This document shows positions 55,040 to 63,408 of a stretch of DNA of 64,000 nt, in pieces. This DNA is from Pimelobacter simplex (GTDB lineage Bacteria; Actinomycetota; Actinomycetes; Propionibacteriales; Nocardioidaceae). A program made the translations under genes and the position numbers. Numbering within the stretch: position 1 is the stretch's first letter; every line of letters begins with the position of its first letter. The stretch lies in assembly GCA_016803235.1 (NCBI GenBank), contig JADCLI010000022.1:1-64000 (forward strand), read 5' to 3'. A model generated the notes under the pieces. That model worked only from the letters and a program-made list of their open reading frames with translations, was not told the origin of the DNA and searched no databases.

Positions 55040-56933
55040 CGACCTCCCACGCCAGCGGCACCACCGGGTCCGGCACGTAGCTGCAGCAGGAGCCGGTGCG
55101 CACCGCCCGGCTCAGGTGCCCTCCGAGCTCGGGCTGCACCTCCACGACCCGTGCCAGCGCGTAGCGCAGCGACCGGGTGACGCTGGTCCGCGCCCGCTCC
55201 GCGGTCCCCCGGGTGGCCCGCGCCCGGCCGCCGAGGCCGAACGCGCCGGCCAGCTCGGCGAGGAGGTACTCCCGGTCCCGCTCCGCCAGCTGCCGCCGCG
55301 CCTCGTCGTGGTCGCGCGCGGCCTCGGCCAGGTCGTCCTCGACCTCCCCCAGCCGGCGCCGGTACGACGCCCGCGCCTCCTCGTCCAGGACCGGCAGCCC
55401 CGGCTCGACGACCCCGGCCCCGGCGAGGTCGAGCGCGTGCACCTCCCGGCCGGGGCTGGCCAGCAGGACGGCGAGCAGCTGCACGCCCTTGAGGTCGGGC
55501 AGCCAGGCCTCGGCGCCGTCGTAGCCCAGACGCCAGCGGTCGCCCTCGCGCACCAGCGAGGCGGTGCGGGTCGGGCGTGCCCCGGCCACGCCGGGGCGGC
55601 CGGCGTGGCCGGCGTGGCCGGCGGCGCCGAAGGCGGCGAAGGCCGAGGCCGCCGCGTCCTCCTCGAGGCGGGCCAGGTCGTCGTCCCCGCCCGCACGGTG
55701 GGCCCGGGCGAGGACCAGGCGCGCGCACGCGGCGTCGTACGGCGCGGCCACATCGGTCCACGCGGCGACGGCCGCGCGGGCCGGTCCCACCGCCTGCGAC
55801 GGGTCGGGTCCCAACAGGGCCGCGCGGGCGCGGGCGAGCACGGCATCGGCCCGCAGCGCGTCGCCCGGGTAGCGCACGACGATCCGGTCGAGCTCGTCGG
55901 CCGCCTCCCCCGCCGACACGGCGTCGCCGGCCTCCAGCGCGATCTCGGCCTGGGCGGCGAGCAGCGGCACCAGCCGCAGGTCGCCGAACGGCGGGCGCTC
56001 CTTCCACGGGACGTCCATCGGGTGGGCGATCTCGTCGCGCACCATCGCGGCAGCACCGGCGACGTCACCGCGGGCCAGGCGCAGCAGCGCCAGCCCGGGC
56101 TGGGGCGACCAGGCGTGCTCGTGTGCCTCCCGGAAGGCGGCCTCCGCGCCGTCGAGGTCACCACGACGCAGCCGGATGTTGCCGAGCTCGACGAGCGGCC
56201 AGCCGTACTCGCGGCGCATCCAGGGGCGCAGCTCCGCACAGGCCGCCAGGGCCTCCTCCTCGGCCGCATCGGCAGGTCCGGAGAACCGGAGCAGCTCCGC
56301 GCGGTGGACCCGGCAGCGGCCGTGGGTCGCACCGAACGCCGGGCCGTGCCGCCACCGCTCCATGACATCGGTCCACTCCCGGGCCCGGTCGTGGCGGCCG
56401 AGCCAGAGTGCGGCGCAGATCAGCTCGCAGTACACGTTGCCGGTCGTCAGCGGGTCGAAGGACCCGGCGGCGAGGTCGACGGCGAGCTCGTCGAGCAGGT
56501 CGATGCCCTCCTCGACCTCGCCGCGGTGGATCGCGAGCCGTGCCACCGCGACCCGGCCGAGCCCGCGGGCCGGGTCGACGCCGAACTCCTCGCCGAGCGC
56601 GACCGCCAGCCGCGCCGGCTCCAGGGCGCTGTCGGGGTCACCGGACAGGAAGCGCTCGTAGGTCGTGATGATCGCGAGCAGGGCGTGCACCGGTCCGCGA
56701 TCGGCGTCGCCGAGGAGCCGGCGGACCCGCGCGACCCAGCCCCGCACGGGCGCGAGCAGGCCGGTCTCGCAGAGCAGGTTGAGCGCCACCAGCGCGCCGG
56801 CTCGGGCAGCGGGGAGGGTCTCGCCGGCGGCCAGATGGGCGGCGTACAGCTGCTCGAAGGCGCCGATCGCCCCCTCCAGGTCACCGGCGGCGTAGCGCTC
56901 GAACGCCTGCTGCTCGAGGTCGTCGGCGGTCAT
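55032..56933 (-). CDS. TPR-repeat protein with AfsR/LuxR-regulator-like C-terminal region
   Basis: 633 aa from ATG 56933 (a GTG at 56948 would add five). The first 430 residues are TPR-like helical repeats. A low-complexity Gly/Ala/His patch is at about 450, followed by LPDLKGVQLLAVLLASPGREVHALDLAG, a segment common at the C-terminus of actinobacterial AfsR/adenylate-cyclase-like regulators. A coiled-coil and a basic helical stretch end in CCSYVPDP. No ATPase or DNA-binding helix-turn-helix is clear. Divergent from a cupin gene with a shared palindrome between them. Overlaps the preceding convergent gene by 8 bp. Confidence 0.7.
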   Translation of the reverse strand: MTADDLEQQAFERYAAGDLEGAIGAFEQLYAAHLAAGETLPAARAGALVALNLLCETGLLAPVRGWVARVRRLLGDADRGPVHALLAIITTYERFLSGDPDSALEPARLAVALGEEFGVDPARGLGRVAVARLAIHRGEVEEGIDLLDELAVDLAAGSFDPLTTGNVYCELICAALWLGRHDRAREWTDVMERWRHGPAFGATHGRCRVHRAELLRFSGPADAAEEEALAACAELRPWMRREYGWPLVELGNIRLRRGDLDGAEAAFREAHEHAWSPQPGLALLRLARGDVAGAAAMVRDEIAHPMDVPWKERPPFGDLRLVPLLAAQAEIALEAGDAVSAGEAADELDRIVVRYPGDALRADAVLARARAALLGPDPSQAVGPARAAVAAWTDVAAPYDAACARLVLARAHRAGGDDDLARLEEDAAASAFAAFGAAGHAGHAGRPGVAGARPTRTASLVREGDRWRLGYDGAEAWLPDLKGVQLLAVLLASPGREVHALDLAGAGVVEPGLPVLDEEARASYRRRLGEVEDDLAEAARDHDEARRQLAERDREYLLAELAGAFGLGGRARATRGTAERARTSVTRSLRYALARVVEVQPELGGHLSRAVRTGSCCSYVPDPVVPLAWEVVT

Positions 56934-56941
56934 GTCGCATT

Positions 56942-56958
56942 GTGACACCGCTTGTCAC
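56942..56958. promoter_or_regulatory. Palindrome GTGACA-N5-TGTCAC between divergent TPR and cupin genes
   Basis: Perfect 6-bp arms (56942-56947 and 56953-56958) lie 8 bp before the TPR gene ATG and 39 bp before the cupin ATG, covering the likely promoter of the TPR gene. GTGAC-type half-sites are common for several bacterial regulators, so the binding protein is not identified. Confidence 0.5.
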
Positions 56959-56997
56959 GCCTCAGGGGGTGAACCACTCCCCGAGGAAGGAACCGTC

Positions 56998-57387
56998 ATG
57001 CACGTGAAGACCAGCGACCTGCCGATCAAGATGAATGCCCTCGGCGCCACCGCCCGCCACCTCGGCGACTTCGGCAGCGCCCACGGCCCGCTCGCCGCCG
57101 AGCACCTCCACCTCGCGGCCGGCGTCGACGTCGCTCCCCTGCTCGCCGGGCTCGACGACGGCCTGTGCTTCTCCGCGCACTGGGGCTACCTGGTGCGGGG
57201 CCGCGTCGTCGTGACGTACGGCGACGGCTCGACCGAGACCTGCGCGGCCGGCGAGGTGGTGCACTGGCCGGCCGGTCACACCGTGCGGGTCGAGGAGGAC
57301 ACCGAGCTGGTGATGTTCAGCCCGGCGGCCGAGCACCTCGCGGTGATGAACCACATGCTCGGGGTGCTCGCGACGATCCCGGCCTAG
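56998..57387 (+). CDS. Cupin-fold protein
   Basis: 129 aa. A single cupin barrel: HWGYLVRGRVVVTYGDGS is motif 1-like and GEVVHWPAGHTVRVEEDTELVMF is motif 2-like. The metal-binding His set appears incomplete. Function unknown; many such proteins bind small ligands or carbohydrates. Strong ribosome site (GAGGAAGGA) before ATG 56998. Paired divergently with the TPR regulator, which may regulate it. Confidence 0.82.
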   Translation: MHVKTSDLPIKMNALGATARHLGDFGSAHGPLAAEHLHLAAGVDVAPLLAGLDDGLCFSAHWGYLVRGRVVVTYGDGSTETCAAGEVVHWPAGHTVRVEEDTELVMFSPAAEHLAVMNHMLGVLATIPA

Positions 57388-57394
57388 ACCCTCC

Positions 57395-58507
57395 TCACGC
57401 CGTGAGGCGCGCGGCCGCCGCCGCGATCCGCTCGTCCGTCGCGGTCAGCGCGATCCGGACGTGGTGGGACCCGGCGGCGCCGTAGAAGGCGCCCGGCGCG
57501 ACCAGGATCCCCTGCGCGGCGAGCTCGGCGACCAGCTGCCAGCAGTCCGGGCCGTCGGGGCCCTTCGTGGTCCACAGGTAGAGCGACGCCTCGGAGTGCT
57601 CGATCGTGTAGCCCGCGGCCTCGAGCGCGGTCCGGAGCGTCGTACGACGGGCGCGGTAGCGCTCGTGCTGCTCCTTGACGTGCGCCTCGTCGCCGAGGAC
57701 GGCGGCCATGGCGTGCTGCTGCGGCGCGGGCATCATCAGGCCCATGTTCTTGCGGACCGCGAGCAGCTCGGCGATCACCTCGCGGTCTCCGGCGACGAAG
57801 GCGCAGCGGTAGCCCGCGAGGTTGGAGCGCTTCGACAGCGAGTGGACGACGAGGATGCCCTCGGCCGATCCGCCGCAGACGTCGGGGTGCAGCACCGAGA
57901 AGGCCTCGGCCTCCCAGACGCAGTCGAGATAGCACTCGTCCGAGACGAGCAGCACGCCCCGCTCCCGGCACCAGTCGACGACCTTCTTGAGGTGCTCCTT
58001 GGGCAGCACCCGGCCGGACGGGTTCGACGGCGAGTTGACCCACAGCAGCGTCGGGGTCTCGGGACCGAAGGTGGTGAGCGCGTCGGTCGCGACGGCCTTC
58101 GCACCGACCAGCGCGGCGCCGACCTCGTAGGTCGGGTAGGCCAGCGCCGGGTAGCCGATCAGGTCGCCCGGCCCGAGGCCGAGGTAGGTCGGCAGCGAGG
58201 CGATGAACTCCTTGGAGCCGATCAGCGGGAGGACCTGGTCGAGGTCCAGCCCGGTGACGCCGTGGGTGCCGGCGAGCCAGTCGACGACGGACTGCCGGAC
58301 CTCGGGGGTGCCGGCGGTGAACGGGTACCCCGGGGCGTCGACCGCCTCCGCCAGCGCGGCCCGCGCGACCTGCGGCGTCGGGTCGACCGGCGTCCCGATC
58401 GACAGGTCGACGATCCCGTCGGCGTGCTCACGCGCCTGCGCGGCGTACTGGGTCAGCTTGTCCCAGGGGAAGTCGGGCAGCCGGCCCGAGACGGCTCCCG
58501 GCGTCAC
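57395..58507 (-). CDS. dapC: N-succinyldiaminopimelate aminotransferase
   Basis: 370 aa, fold-type I PLP aminotransferase. PLP lysine in HSLSKRSNLAGYR, with WVNSPSNPSGR and SDECYLD as cofactor contacts. Succinyl-DAP aminotransferases of actinomycetes look like this and follow a ferredoxin gene, as in M. tuberculosis (fdxC-dapC). GTG 58507 lies 10 bp after the ferredoxin stop; TTG 58510 is an alternative. Confidence 0.88.
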   Translation of the reverse strand: MTPGAVSGRLPDFPWDKLTQYAAQAREHADGIVDLSIGTPVDPTPQVARAALAEAVDAPGYPFTAGTPEVRQSVVDWLAGTHGVTGLDLDQVLPLIGSKEFIASLPTYLGLGPGDLIGYPALAYPTYEVGAALVGAKAVATDALTTFGPETPTLLWVNSPSNPSGRVLPKEHLKKVVDWCRERGVLLVSDECYLDCVWEAEAFSVLHPDVCGGSAEGILVVHSLSKRSNLAGYRCAFVAGDREVIAELLAVRKNMGLMMPAPQQHAMAAVLGDEAHVKEQHERYRARRTTLRTALEAAGYTIEHSEASLYLWTTKGPDGPDCWQLVAELAAQGILVAPGAFYGAAGSHHVRIALTATDERIAAAAARLTA

Positions 58508-58517
58508 CAAGGCGGGC

Positions 58518-58844
58518 TCAGTGATCCTGGTTCTGCGGCTCGAGCGCAGCGATGAACTCGGCGTCCTTGTCGATCTCGCCCATCTTGGCGGCACCGCCGG
58601 GCGAGCCGAGGTCGTCGAAGAACTTCACGTTGGCGTCGTAGTAGTCCTTCCACTCCTCCGGGACGTCGTCCTCGTAGAAGATCGCCTCGACCGGGCAGAC
58701 CGGCTCGCAGGCACCACAGTCGACGCACTCGTCGGGGTGGATGTAGAGCATCCGCTTGCCCTCGTAGATGCAGTCGACGGGACACTCGTCGACGCACGCA
58801 CGGTCCTTGACGTCGACGCACGGCTGCGAGATGACGTAGGTCAT
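58518..58844 (-). CDS. fdxC: Seven-iron (3Fe-4S/4Fe-4S) ferredoxin
   Basis: 108 aa. Cysteine pattern [17 protein letters not shown] then [12 protein letters not shown] supplies a 3Fe-4S and a 4Fe-4S cluster, with the C-terminal extension of Azotobacter-type seven-iron ferredoxins. Electron carrier in the cytoplasm. Upstream of dapC with 10 bp between, as in mycobacteria. ATG preceded by AGGAG. Divergent from a GNAT gene across a gap containing a 27-bp palindrome. Confidence 0.92.
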   Translation of the reverse strand: MTYVISQPCVDVKDRACVDECPVDCIYEGKRMLYIHPDECVDCGACEPVCPVEAIFYEDDVPEEWKDYYDANVKFFDDLGSPGGAAKMGEIDKDAEFIAALEPQNQDH

Positions 58845-58876
58845 CGATTCCTCCTGAGACCAACGAGCGCGGATTG

Positions 58877-58903
58877 CTCGACACGAAAGTGTTTCGTGTC
58901 GAG
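58877..58903. promoter_or_regulatory. 27-bp palindrome between fdxC and GNAT gene, candidate operator
   Basis: Perfect inverted repeat: 12-bp arms CTCGACACGAAA and TTTCGTGTCGAG around GTG. For the rightward gene it covers the -35 position of a promoter whose -10-like TAGTAT is at 58912-58917, seven bases before the GTG start. For fdxC it sits 33-59 bp upstream of the ATG. A dimeric repressor bound here could control both. No regulator gene is adjacent. Confidence 0.65.
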
Positions 58904-58924
58904 GCTCAGCCTAGTATCCCCGTC

Positions 58925-59890
58925 GTGCCGGACGCGTCAGGACCCCAGGAAAATGGACACGAGGCGGGCCAGCACCTGCTCGGTCCCCACGTCGTGGGCC
59001 AGCGCGTCGTCGTACGTCGGCTGCTGCGCGGCGAGACCGGTCCTACCGGGGGTCCGGCCTTCACGGACGTGCTCGGGGTGTGCCTGTCCTGGACCGAGGG
59101 CACGTGCGTCGTCCAGCCGGAGACGGGTGCCGCGGTGAGGATCGCGATCACCGACATCGTGTCCGGCAAGCCGGTGCCGCCGCGCCCGGCCGCCCGGTTG
59201 CGCGTGGGCGTGCGGGACGCGGAGTCCCGCACGGGCGGCCTGTGGACCACCGTCGACCGCGAGCCGGTCGGCGACTGGGAGCTGCGCTCGGACCGGGCAC
59301 CCGTGGGGCGGTTGCTCAAGCGGGCCAACTCCTGCCTGGCCATCGGCGACCCCGGCCGTCCCTTCCCCGAGGCACTGGCCGCCGTCGAGACGTTCTACGC
59401 CGACCGCGGCCGCGACCCGCTCGTCCAGGTCGAGGCGGGCTCCGCGGTCGAGGAGGCGTTCGCGGGGGCGGGCTGGCAGCCCCTCGGGTACGGCGAGTCG
59501 GACTTCCTGCTCGCTTCGGTGGCCCGGCTGCGGCGGTCGCTGCCGACGTCGCCGCACACCGTCGAGCTCTCCGCCGACGGCGTCCGGGCGGTGGCGTCCG
59601 TGGACGCCGGGTGCGACCCGGTGGCCGAGGCGCAGGCCACCGTCGACGGTGACTGGGTCGGGCTGCACGGCCTCACCGTCGACCCGGCGCACCGCCGCCG
59701 CGGCCTGGCGACGGCAGTGGTCGGCGAGCTCCTCGGGTGGGCCGCGGAGCAGGGCGCGATGACCGCCTGGCTGCACGTCGAGGCCGACAACGCCGGCGGG
59801 CGGGCGTTCTGGGAGGCGCTGGGCTTCGCCGTCCACCACACCTGCCGCTACTACGCGCCGCGCACCTCAGCCACGTGGCGCCGCCCCTGA
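58925..59890 (+). CDS. GNAT-family N-acetyltransferase
   Basis: 321 aa from GTG 58925, seven bases after the -10-like TAGTAT (leaderless). The C-terminal GNAT domain has LTVDPAHRRRGLATAVVGELLGWA, the acetyl-CoA motif, and ADNAGGRAFWEALGF. The first 200 residues include a small beta-barrel-like region (about 25-100) and a degenerate GNAT half. The architecture resembles other actinobacterial two-part acetyltransferases of unknown substrate. Divergent from fdxC. Confidence 0.8.
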   Translation: MPDASGPQENGHEAGQHLLGPHVVGQRVVVRRLLRGETGPTGGPAFTDVLGVCLSWTEGTCVVQPETGAAVRIAITDIVSGKPVPPRPAARLRVGVRDAESRTGGLWTTVDREPVGDWELRSDRAPVGRLLKRANSCLAIGDPGRPFPEALAAVETFYADRGRDPLVQVEAGSAVEEAFAGAGWQPLGYGESDFLLASVARLRRSLPTSPHTVELSADGVRAVASVDAGCDPVAEAQATVDGDWVGLHGLTVDPAHRRRGLATAVVGELLGWAAEQGAMTAWLHVEADNAGGRAFWEALGFAVHHTCRYYAPRTSATWRRP

Positions 59891-59904
59891 CGTAGCCTCC
59901 CGCC

Positions 59905-60300
59905 ATGGAGGAGAACCCCGCAGCGAAGTCCCGCCACAGCACCAGCGGACGGGGAGGCTTCGAGCGCTTCGTCGACGCGATCAACCTCAGGATCAGCCGG
60001 GCGCCGTTCTTCGGCGTCATCCTCGTCGCGCTGCTGGCGTGGGCGGTCAGCAAGCCCCTGTGGGGCAGCACCACCAAGTGGGAGCTCGGCCTGCACACCG
60101 GCTCCGCGATCCTGTCCCTGCTCCTGCTCGTGCTCCTCGAGAACGCGAGCCGCCGGGGGCAGGAGACGGCGCAGGAGAAGCTCAACGTGATCGCCGAGGC
60201 GCTGTCGGACCTGATGACGCACCACGCCGACGACTCCGAGGACCTGCGGGCGTCCGTGCGCCGTCTCCGCGAGGCCGTCGGCCTCGAGGAGCGTCACTGA
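59905..60300 (+). CDS. Low-affinity iron permease family membrane protein
   Basis: 131 aa. Two membrane helices (about residues 35-55 and 65-85) followed by an amphipathic C-terminal helix with LNVIAEALSDLMTHH. Small bacterial relatives of the yeast Fet4 family look like this; an iron-transport role is not proven for them. ATG six bases after TAGCCT (59893-59898): leaderless. Converges with and overlaps a GNAT gene by 7 bp. Confidence 0.75.
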   Translation: MEENPAAKSRHSTSGRGGFERFVDAINLRISRAPFFGVILVALLAWAVSKPLWGSTTKWELGLHTGSAILSLLLLVLLENASRRGQETAQEKLNVIAEALSDLMTHHADDSEDLRASVRRLREAVGLEERH

Positions 60301-60809
60301 GGGACGGACCGCTCGTCCGCCGCGAGGTCTGCCAGTGCCGGGCCGGTGAGCCGGTACGTCGACCACTCCTGCATCGGGCGCGCACCGAGCGACTCGTAGA
60401 ACTCGATCGACGGGGTGTTCCAGTCGAGCACCGCCCACTCGACGCGGCGGTAGCCGCGCTCGACGGCGATCCGGGCGAGCCTCGCCAGCAACGCCTTGCC
60501 AAGGCCGCTGCCCCGCTGGTCGGGCTGGACGAAGAGGTCCTCGAGGTAGATCCCCGGCGTGCCGGTCCAGGTCGAGTAGGTCCGGAACCACAGCGCCATC
60601 CCGACCACCCGACGCTGCGGGCCGCCGTCCTCGGCGACGAGGACGCTGGCCACCGGGTCGGGGCCGAACAGCCAACGTTGCAGGTCCTCCTCCGTGGTCT
60701 CCACGGCGTCCGCCTCCCGCTCGTAGTCGGCGAGGGCACGGATCAGCCGGAGGACGTCGGGGACGTCCTCCGGCGTCGCCGCACGGACCAGGTCGGCTGC
60801 GTCAGCCAC
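60294..60809 (-). CDS. GNAT acetyltransferase, diamine N-acetyltransferase (SSAT)-like
   Basis: 171 aa. A GNAT domain with LEDLFVQPDQRGSGLGKALL and the WAVLDWNTPSIEFYESLGA segment, which is characteristic of spermidine/diamine acetyltransferases and their thialysine-acetylating relatives. It may acetylate a polyamine or related amine with acetyl-CoA. Overlaps the cbs stop by 8 bp on the same strand, so probably cotranscribed with cbs. Confidence 0.85.
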   Translation of the reverse strand: MADAADLVRAATPEDVPDVLRLIRALADYEREADAVETTEEDLQRWLFGPDPVASVLVAEDGGPQRRVVGMALWFRTYSTWTGTPGIYLEDLFVQPDQRGSGLGKALLARLARIAVERGYRRVEWAVLDWNTPSIEFYESLGARPMQEWSTYRLTGPALADLAADERSVPQ

Positions 60810-62187
60810 GCGCGAGGAAGTTGAGCAGGTCGTGACGGGTGAGCACCCCGACCGGCTTGCCGTCCTCGTGGACCAGCACCGCGTCCGCGGACTCGAGCAG
60901 GGGGACGGCGGCCGTCGCGTCCTCGGTGGACCCGATGGTCGGCAGGGCCGCGGACATGTGCTGCTCGACGGAGTCGGTGAGCTTCGCCTTGCCGGTGAAC
61001 AGCGCGTCGAGCAGCGCCCGCTCGGAGACCGAGCCGGCGACCTCGGCCGCCACGATCGGCGGCTCCGCGCGCACGACGGGCATCTGCGAGACGCCGTACT
61101 CCTGGAGGATCTGGACCGCCTCGGCGATGGTCTCGTTGGGGTGGGTGTGCACCAGGGCGGGCATGCCCTTCGACTTGCTGCGCAGCACCTCGCCGATGGT
61201 CTGGGCCGGACGGGGCTGGCCGGTGCTGAAGCCGTACTGGGCCAGCCAGTCGTCGTTGAAGACCTTGCTGAGGTAGCCGCGGCCGGAGTCGGGCAGCAGC
61301 ACGACGATCACCGCGTCGTTCCTGCCGTCGGCGGCGAGCTCCTGCGCGAGCTGGCGCGCGGCGTACGCGGCCATGCCGGAGGAACCGCCCACCAGCAGGG
61401 CCTCCTCGCGGGCGAGGCGGCGCGTGAAGGCGAACGAGTCGGCGTCGGAGACCTCGATGATCCGGTCGGCCACGCCACGGTCGTAGGTCTCGGGCCAGAA
61501 GTCCTCGCCGACGCCCTCGACGAGGTACGGGCGGCCGGTGCCGCCGGAGTAGACCGAGCCGGCCGGGTCGGCGCCGACGACCTGGACGTCGCCGTTCTGC
61601 TCCTTGAGGTACCGGCCGATGCCGGAGATGGTGCCGCCGGTGCCGACGCCCGCGACGAAGTGGGTGATCCGCCCCTCGGTCTGGCGCCACAGCTCGGGGC
61701 CGGTCTCCTCGTAGTGGGAGCGCGGGTTGTGCGGGTTGGAGTACTGGTCGGGCTTCCATGCCCCCGGCTCGTTGGCCAGCCGGTCGGACACGTTGTAGTA
61801 GGAGTCGGGGTGCTCGGGGGCGACCGCCGTCGGGCAGACGACCACCTCGGCGCCGTACGCCTTGAGGACGTTGCGCTTGTCCTCGCTGACCTTGTCGGGG
61901 CACACGAAGATGCACTTGTAGCCCTTCTGCTGGGCCACCATCGCCAGTCCGACACCGGTGTTGCCGGACGTCGGCTCGACGATCGTGCCCCCGGGCTTCA
62001 GGGCGCCGGATGCCTCGGCGGCCTCGATCATCCGGGTGGCGATCCGGTCCTTCACCGAACCGCCGGGGTTGAGGTACTCCACCTTGGCCAGCACCAACGG
62101 TCCGTCGGCGGGCAGGTCGAGGGAACGGTTGAGCCGGACCAGCGGGGTGTTGCCGATCAGCTCCAGCAGGGACTCGACGTACTCCAT
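60802..62187 (-). CDS. cbs: Cystathionine beta-synthase
   Basis: 461 aa. Fold-type II PLP enzyme with the PLP lysine in NPGGSVKDR, SGNTGVGLA and the GTGGTISGIGRYLK phosphate loop, then two C-terminal CBS domains (about 335-455). Condenses serine and homocysteine to cystathionine in transsulfuration. ATG 62187 fits the family start; TACGGT lies six bases upstream (minus strand), suggesting a leaderless message. Divergent from an SGNH hydrolase, as near Rv1077 in M. tuberculosis. Confidence 0.92.
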   Translation of the reverse strand: MEYVESLLELIGNTPLVRLNRSLDLPADGPLVLAKVEYLNPGGSVKDRIATRMIEAAEASGALKPGGTIVEPTSGNTGVGLAMVAQQKGYKCIFVCPDKVSEDKRNVLKAYGAEVVVCPTAVAPEHPDSYYNVSDRLANEPGAWKPDQYSNPHNPRSHYEETGPELWRQTEGRITHFVAGVGTGGTISGIGRYLKEQNGDVQVVGADPAGSVYSGGTGRPYLVEGVGEDFWPETYDRGVADRIIEVSDADSFAFTRRLAREEALLVGGSSGMAAYAARQLAQELAADGRNDAVIVVLLPDSGRGYLSKVFNDDWLAQYGFSTGQPRPAQTIGEVLRSKSKGMPALVHTHPNETIAEAVQILQEYGVSQMPVVRAEPPIVAAEVAGSVSERALLDALFTGKAKLTDSVEQHMSAALPTIGSTEDATAAVPLLESADAVLVHEDGKPVGVLTRHDLLNFLARG

Positions 62188-62224
62188 GCCACCACCGTAT
62201 CGGTGGATCCGTAGAGTTGCCGCC

Positions 62225-63244
62225 GTGAGCAAGGCGTCCGCAGCCCGCAAGCTCGCCGCCGCCGCGCTGTACGGCGGGGGCGGGCTGTCTGCCCTCGGGG
62301 CCGGTCTCTACGGCGTGCTGTCCGCCGAGGCGAGGATCGCGCGCAAGACGATCGGCCCCGCACGCGACGAGCCGCCGCCCGACGCGACGGGCTGGTACGG
62401 CCGCGGCCGCCCCGGCCCGGCGATCCGGATCGCCGTGCTGGGCGACTCCAGCGCGGCCGGGTACGGCGTCGAGCGGGTCGAGGACACGCCGGGCGCGCTG
62501 ATCGGAACTGCCGTGGCCGAGCACGCCGACCGGCGTGTCTACGTGCGCGAGTTCTGCGTCGTCGGCGCCAAGTCCTCCGACCTCGCCGCCCAGGTCGACC
62601 GGGCGCTGCCCATCGAGCCCGAGGTCGCGATCATCCTGATCGGCGGCAACGACGTCACCCACACCGTGCGCCCCTCGCACTCGGTGCGCGCGCTGGCCGA
62701 CGGCGTACGACGGCTCATCGCCGCCGGCGCCACCGTGGTCGTCGGCACCTGCCCCGACCTCGGCACCATCCAGCCGATCGCTCCCCCGCTGCGCCAGGTC
62801 GCCCGGGCCTGGTCGCGCCGGCTCGCCGCGGCCCAGACCATCGCCGTCGTCGAGGAGGGTGGCCGCACCGTCTCGCTCGGCGACATCCTCGGCCCGGAGT
62901 TCGCCGCCGCCCCGGCGCTGCTGTTCGGCCCGGACCAGTTCCACCCGTCGGCCGAGGGCTACCGGGCCCTCGCCGGCGTGCTGGTGCCGTCGGTGCTGGC
63001 CGCCCTGGAGCCGACCGGCGAGGAGACGGGGCTCGAGGCGTACCGCGGCGAGGGCGTGCTGCCGGTCACCCGGGCGGCCGTGCAGGCCGTCAACGAGCCC
63101 GGCACCGAGCTGGGCGGCACCGAGGTCGGCGGCCGCCGGGCCGGCGTGCGCGGCCTGTGGGTCGAGCTGCGGCACCGCCGCTCGCGCCGGCACGTCCCCG
63201 GCGAGGCGCCCGAGGAGCACGAGAGCGCCCCCGACCCGGTCTGA
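62225..63244 (+). CDS. SGNH/GDSL-family hydrolase
   Basis: 339 aa. N-terminal hydrophobic helix (about residues 10-32), probably a signal anchor. Catalytic blocks: VLGDSSAAG (Ser), GGND and DQFHPSAEG (Asp/His). Likely an esterase acting on acyl or acetyl groups outside the membrane. GTG start seven bases after TAGAGT (62212-62217): leaderless. Confidence 0.88.
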   Translation: MSKASAARKLAAAALYGGGGLSALGAGLYGVLSAEARIARKTIGPARDEPPPDATGWYGRGRPGPAIRIAVLGDSSAAGYGVERVEDTPGALIGTAVAEHADRRVYVREFCVVGAKSSDLAAQVDRALPIEPEVAIILIGGNDVTHTVRPSHSVRALADGVRRLIAAGATVVVGTCPDLGTIQPIAPPLRQVARAWSRRLAAAQTIAVVEEGGRTVSLGDILGPEFAAAPALLFGPDQFHPSAEGYRALAGVLVPSVLAALEPTGEETGLEAYRGEGVLPVTRAAVQAVNEPGTELGGTEVGGRRAGVRGLWVELRHRRSRRHVPGEAPEEHESAPDPV

Positions 63245-63285
63245 GCGGGGACGCGGTCGGTTGGTCGGTCGGCTCGGGTTCGGTT

Positions 63286-63338
63286 CAACTACCGAATTCG
63301 TCGCGTCTTCGCCGATGCCGGAGCGAATTCGGTAGTTG
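63286..63338. repeat. Inverted repeat with 15-bp arms
   Basis: CAACTACCGAATTCG (63286-63300) and its exact complement CGAATTCGGTAGTTG (63324-63338) flank a 23-bp spacer. It lies in the 164-bp gap after the SGNH hydrolase; the rest of the gap shows nothing else. Each arm contains the self-complementary CGAATTCG. It could fold as a terminator-like hairpin or be one copy of a dispersed repeat. Confidence 0.75.
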
Positions 63339-63408
63339 GACCGCCCGCGCCCCTAGCCGCCTGTGGAGAGGCAACCCGGTCTGCGGCCGGTACGCCGATG
63401 CTGGGCGA

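Noticed and set aside
55590..55625. GCCGGCGTG tandem repeats
   Set aside because: They encode the low-complexity AGHAGHAG patch of the TPR protein; in-frame, with no mobile-element sign.
63245..63408. tRNA gene search in the intergenic gap and in other gaps
   Set aside because: No cloverleaf-like arrangement or GGTTCGAATCC-type T arm was found in any gap of the window.
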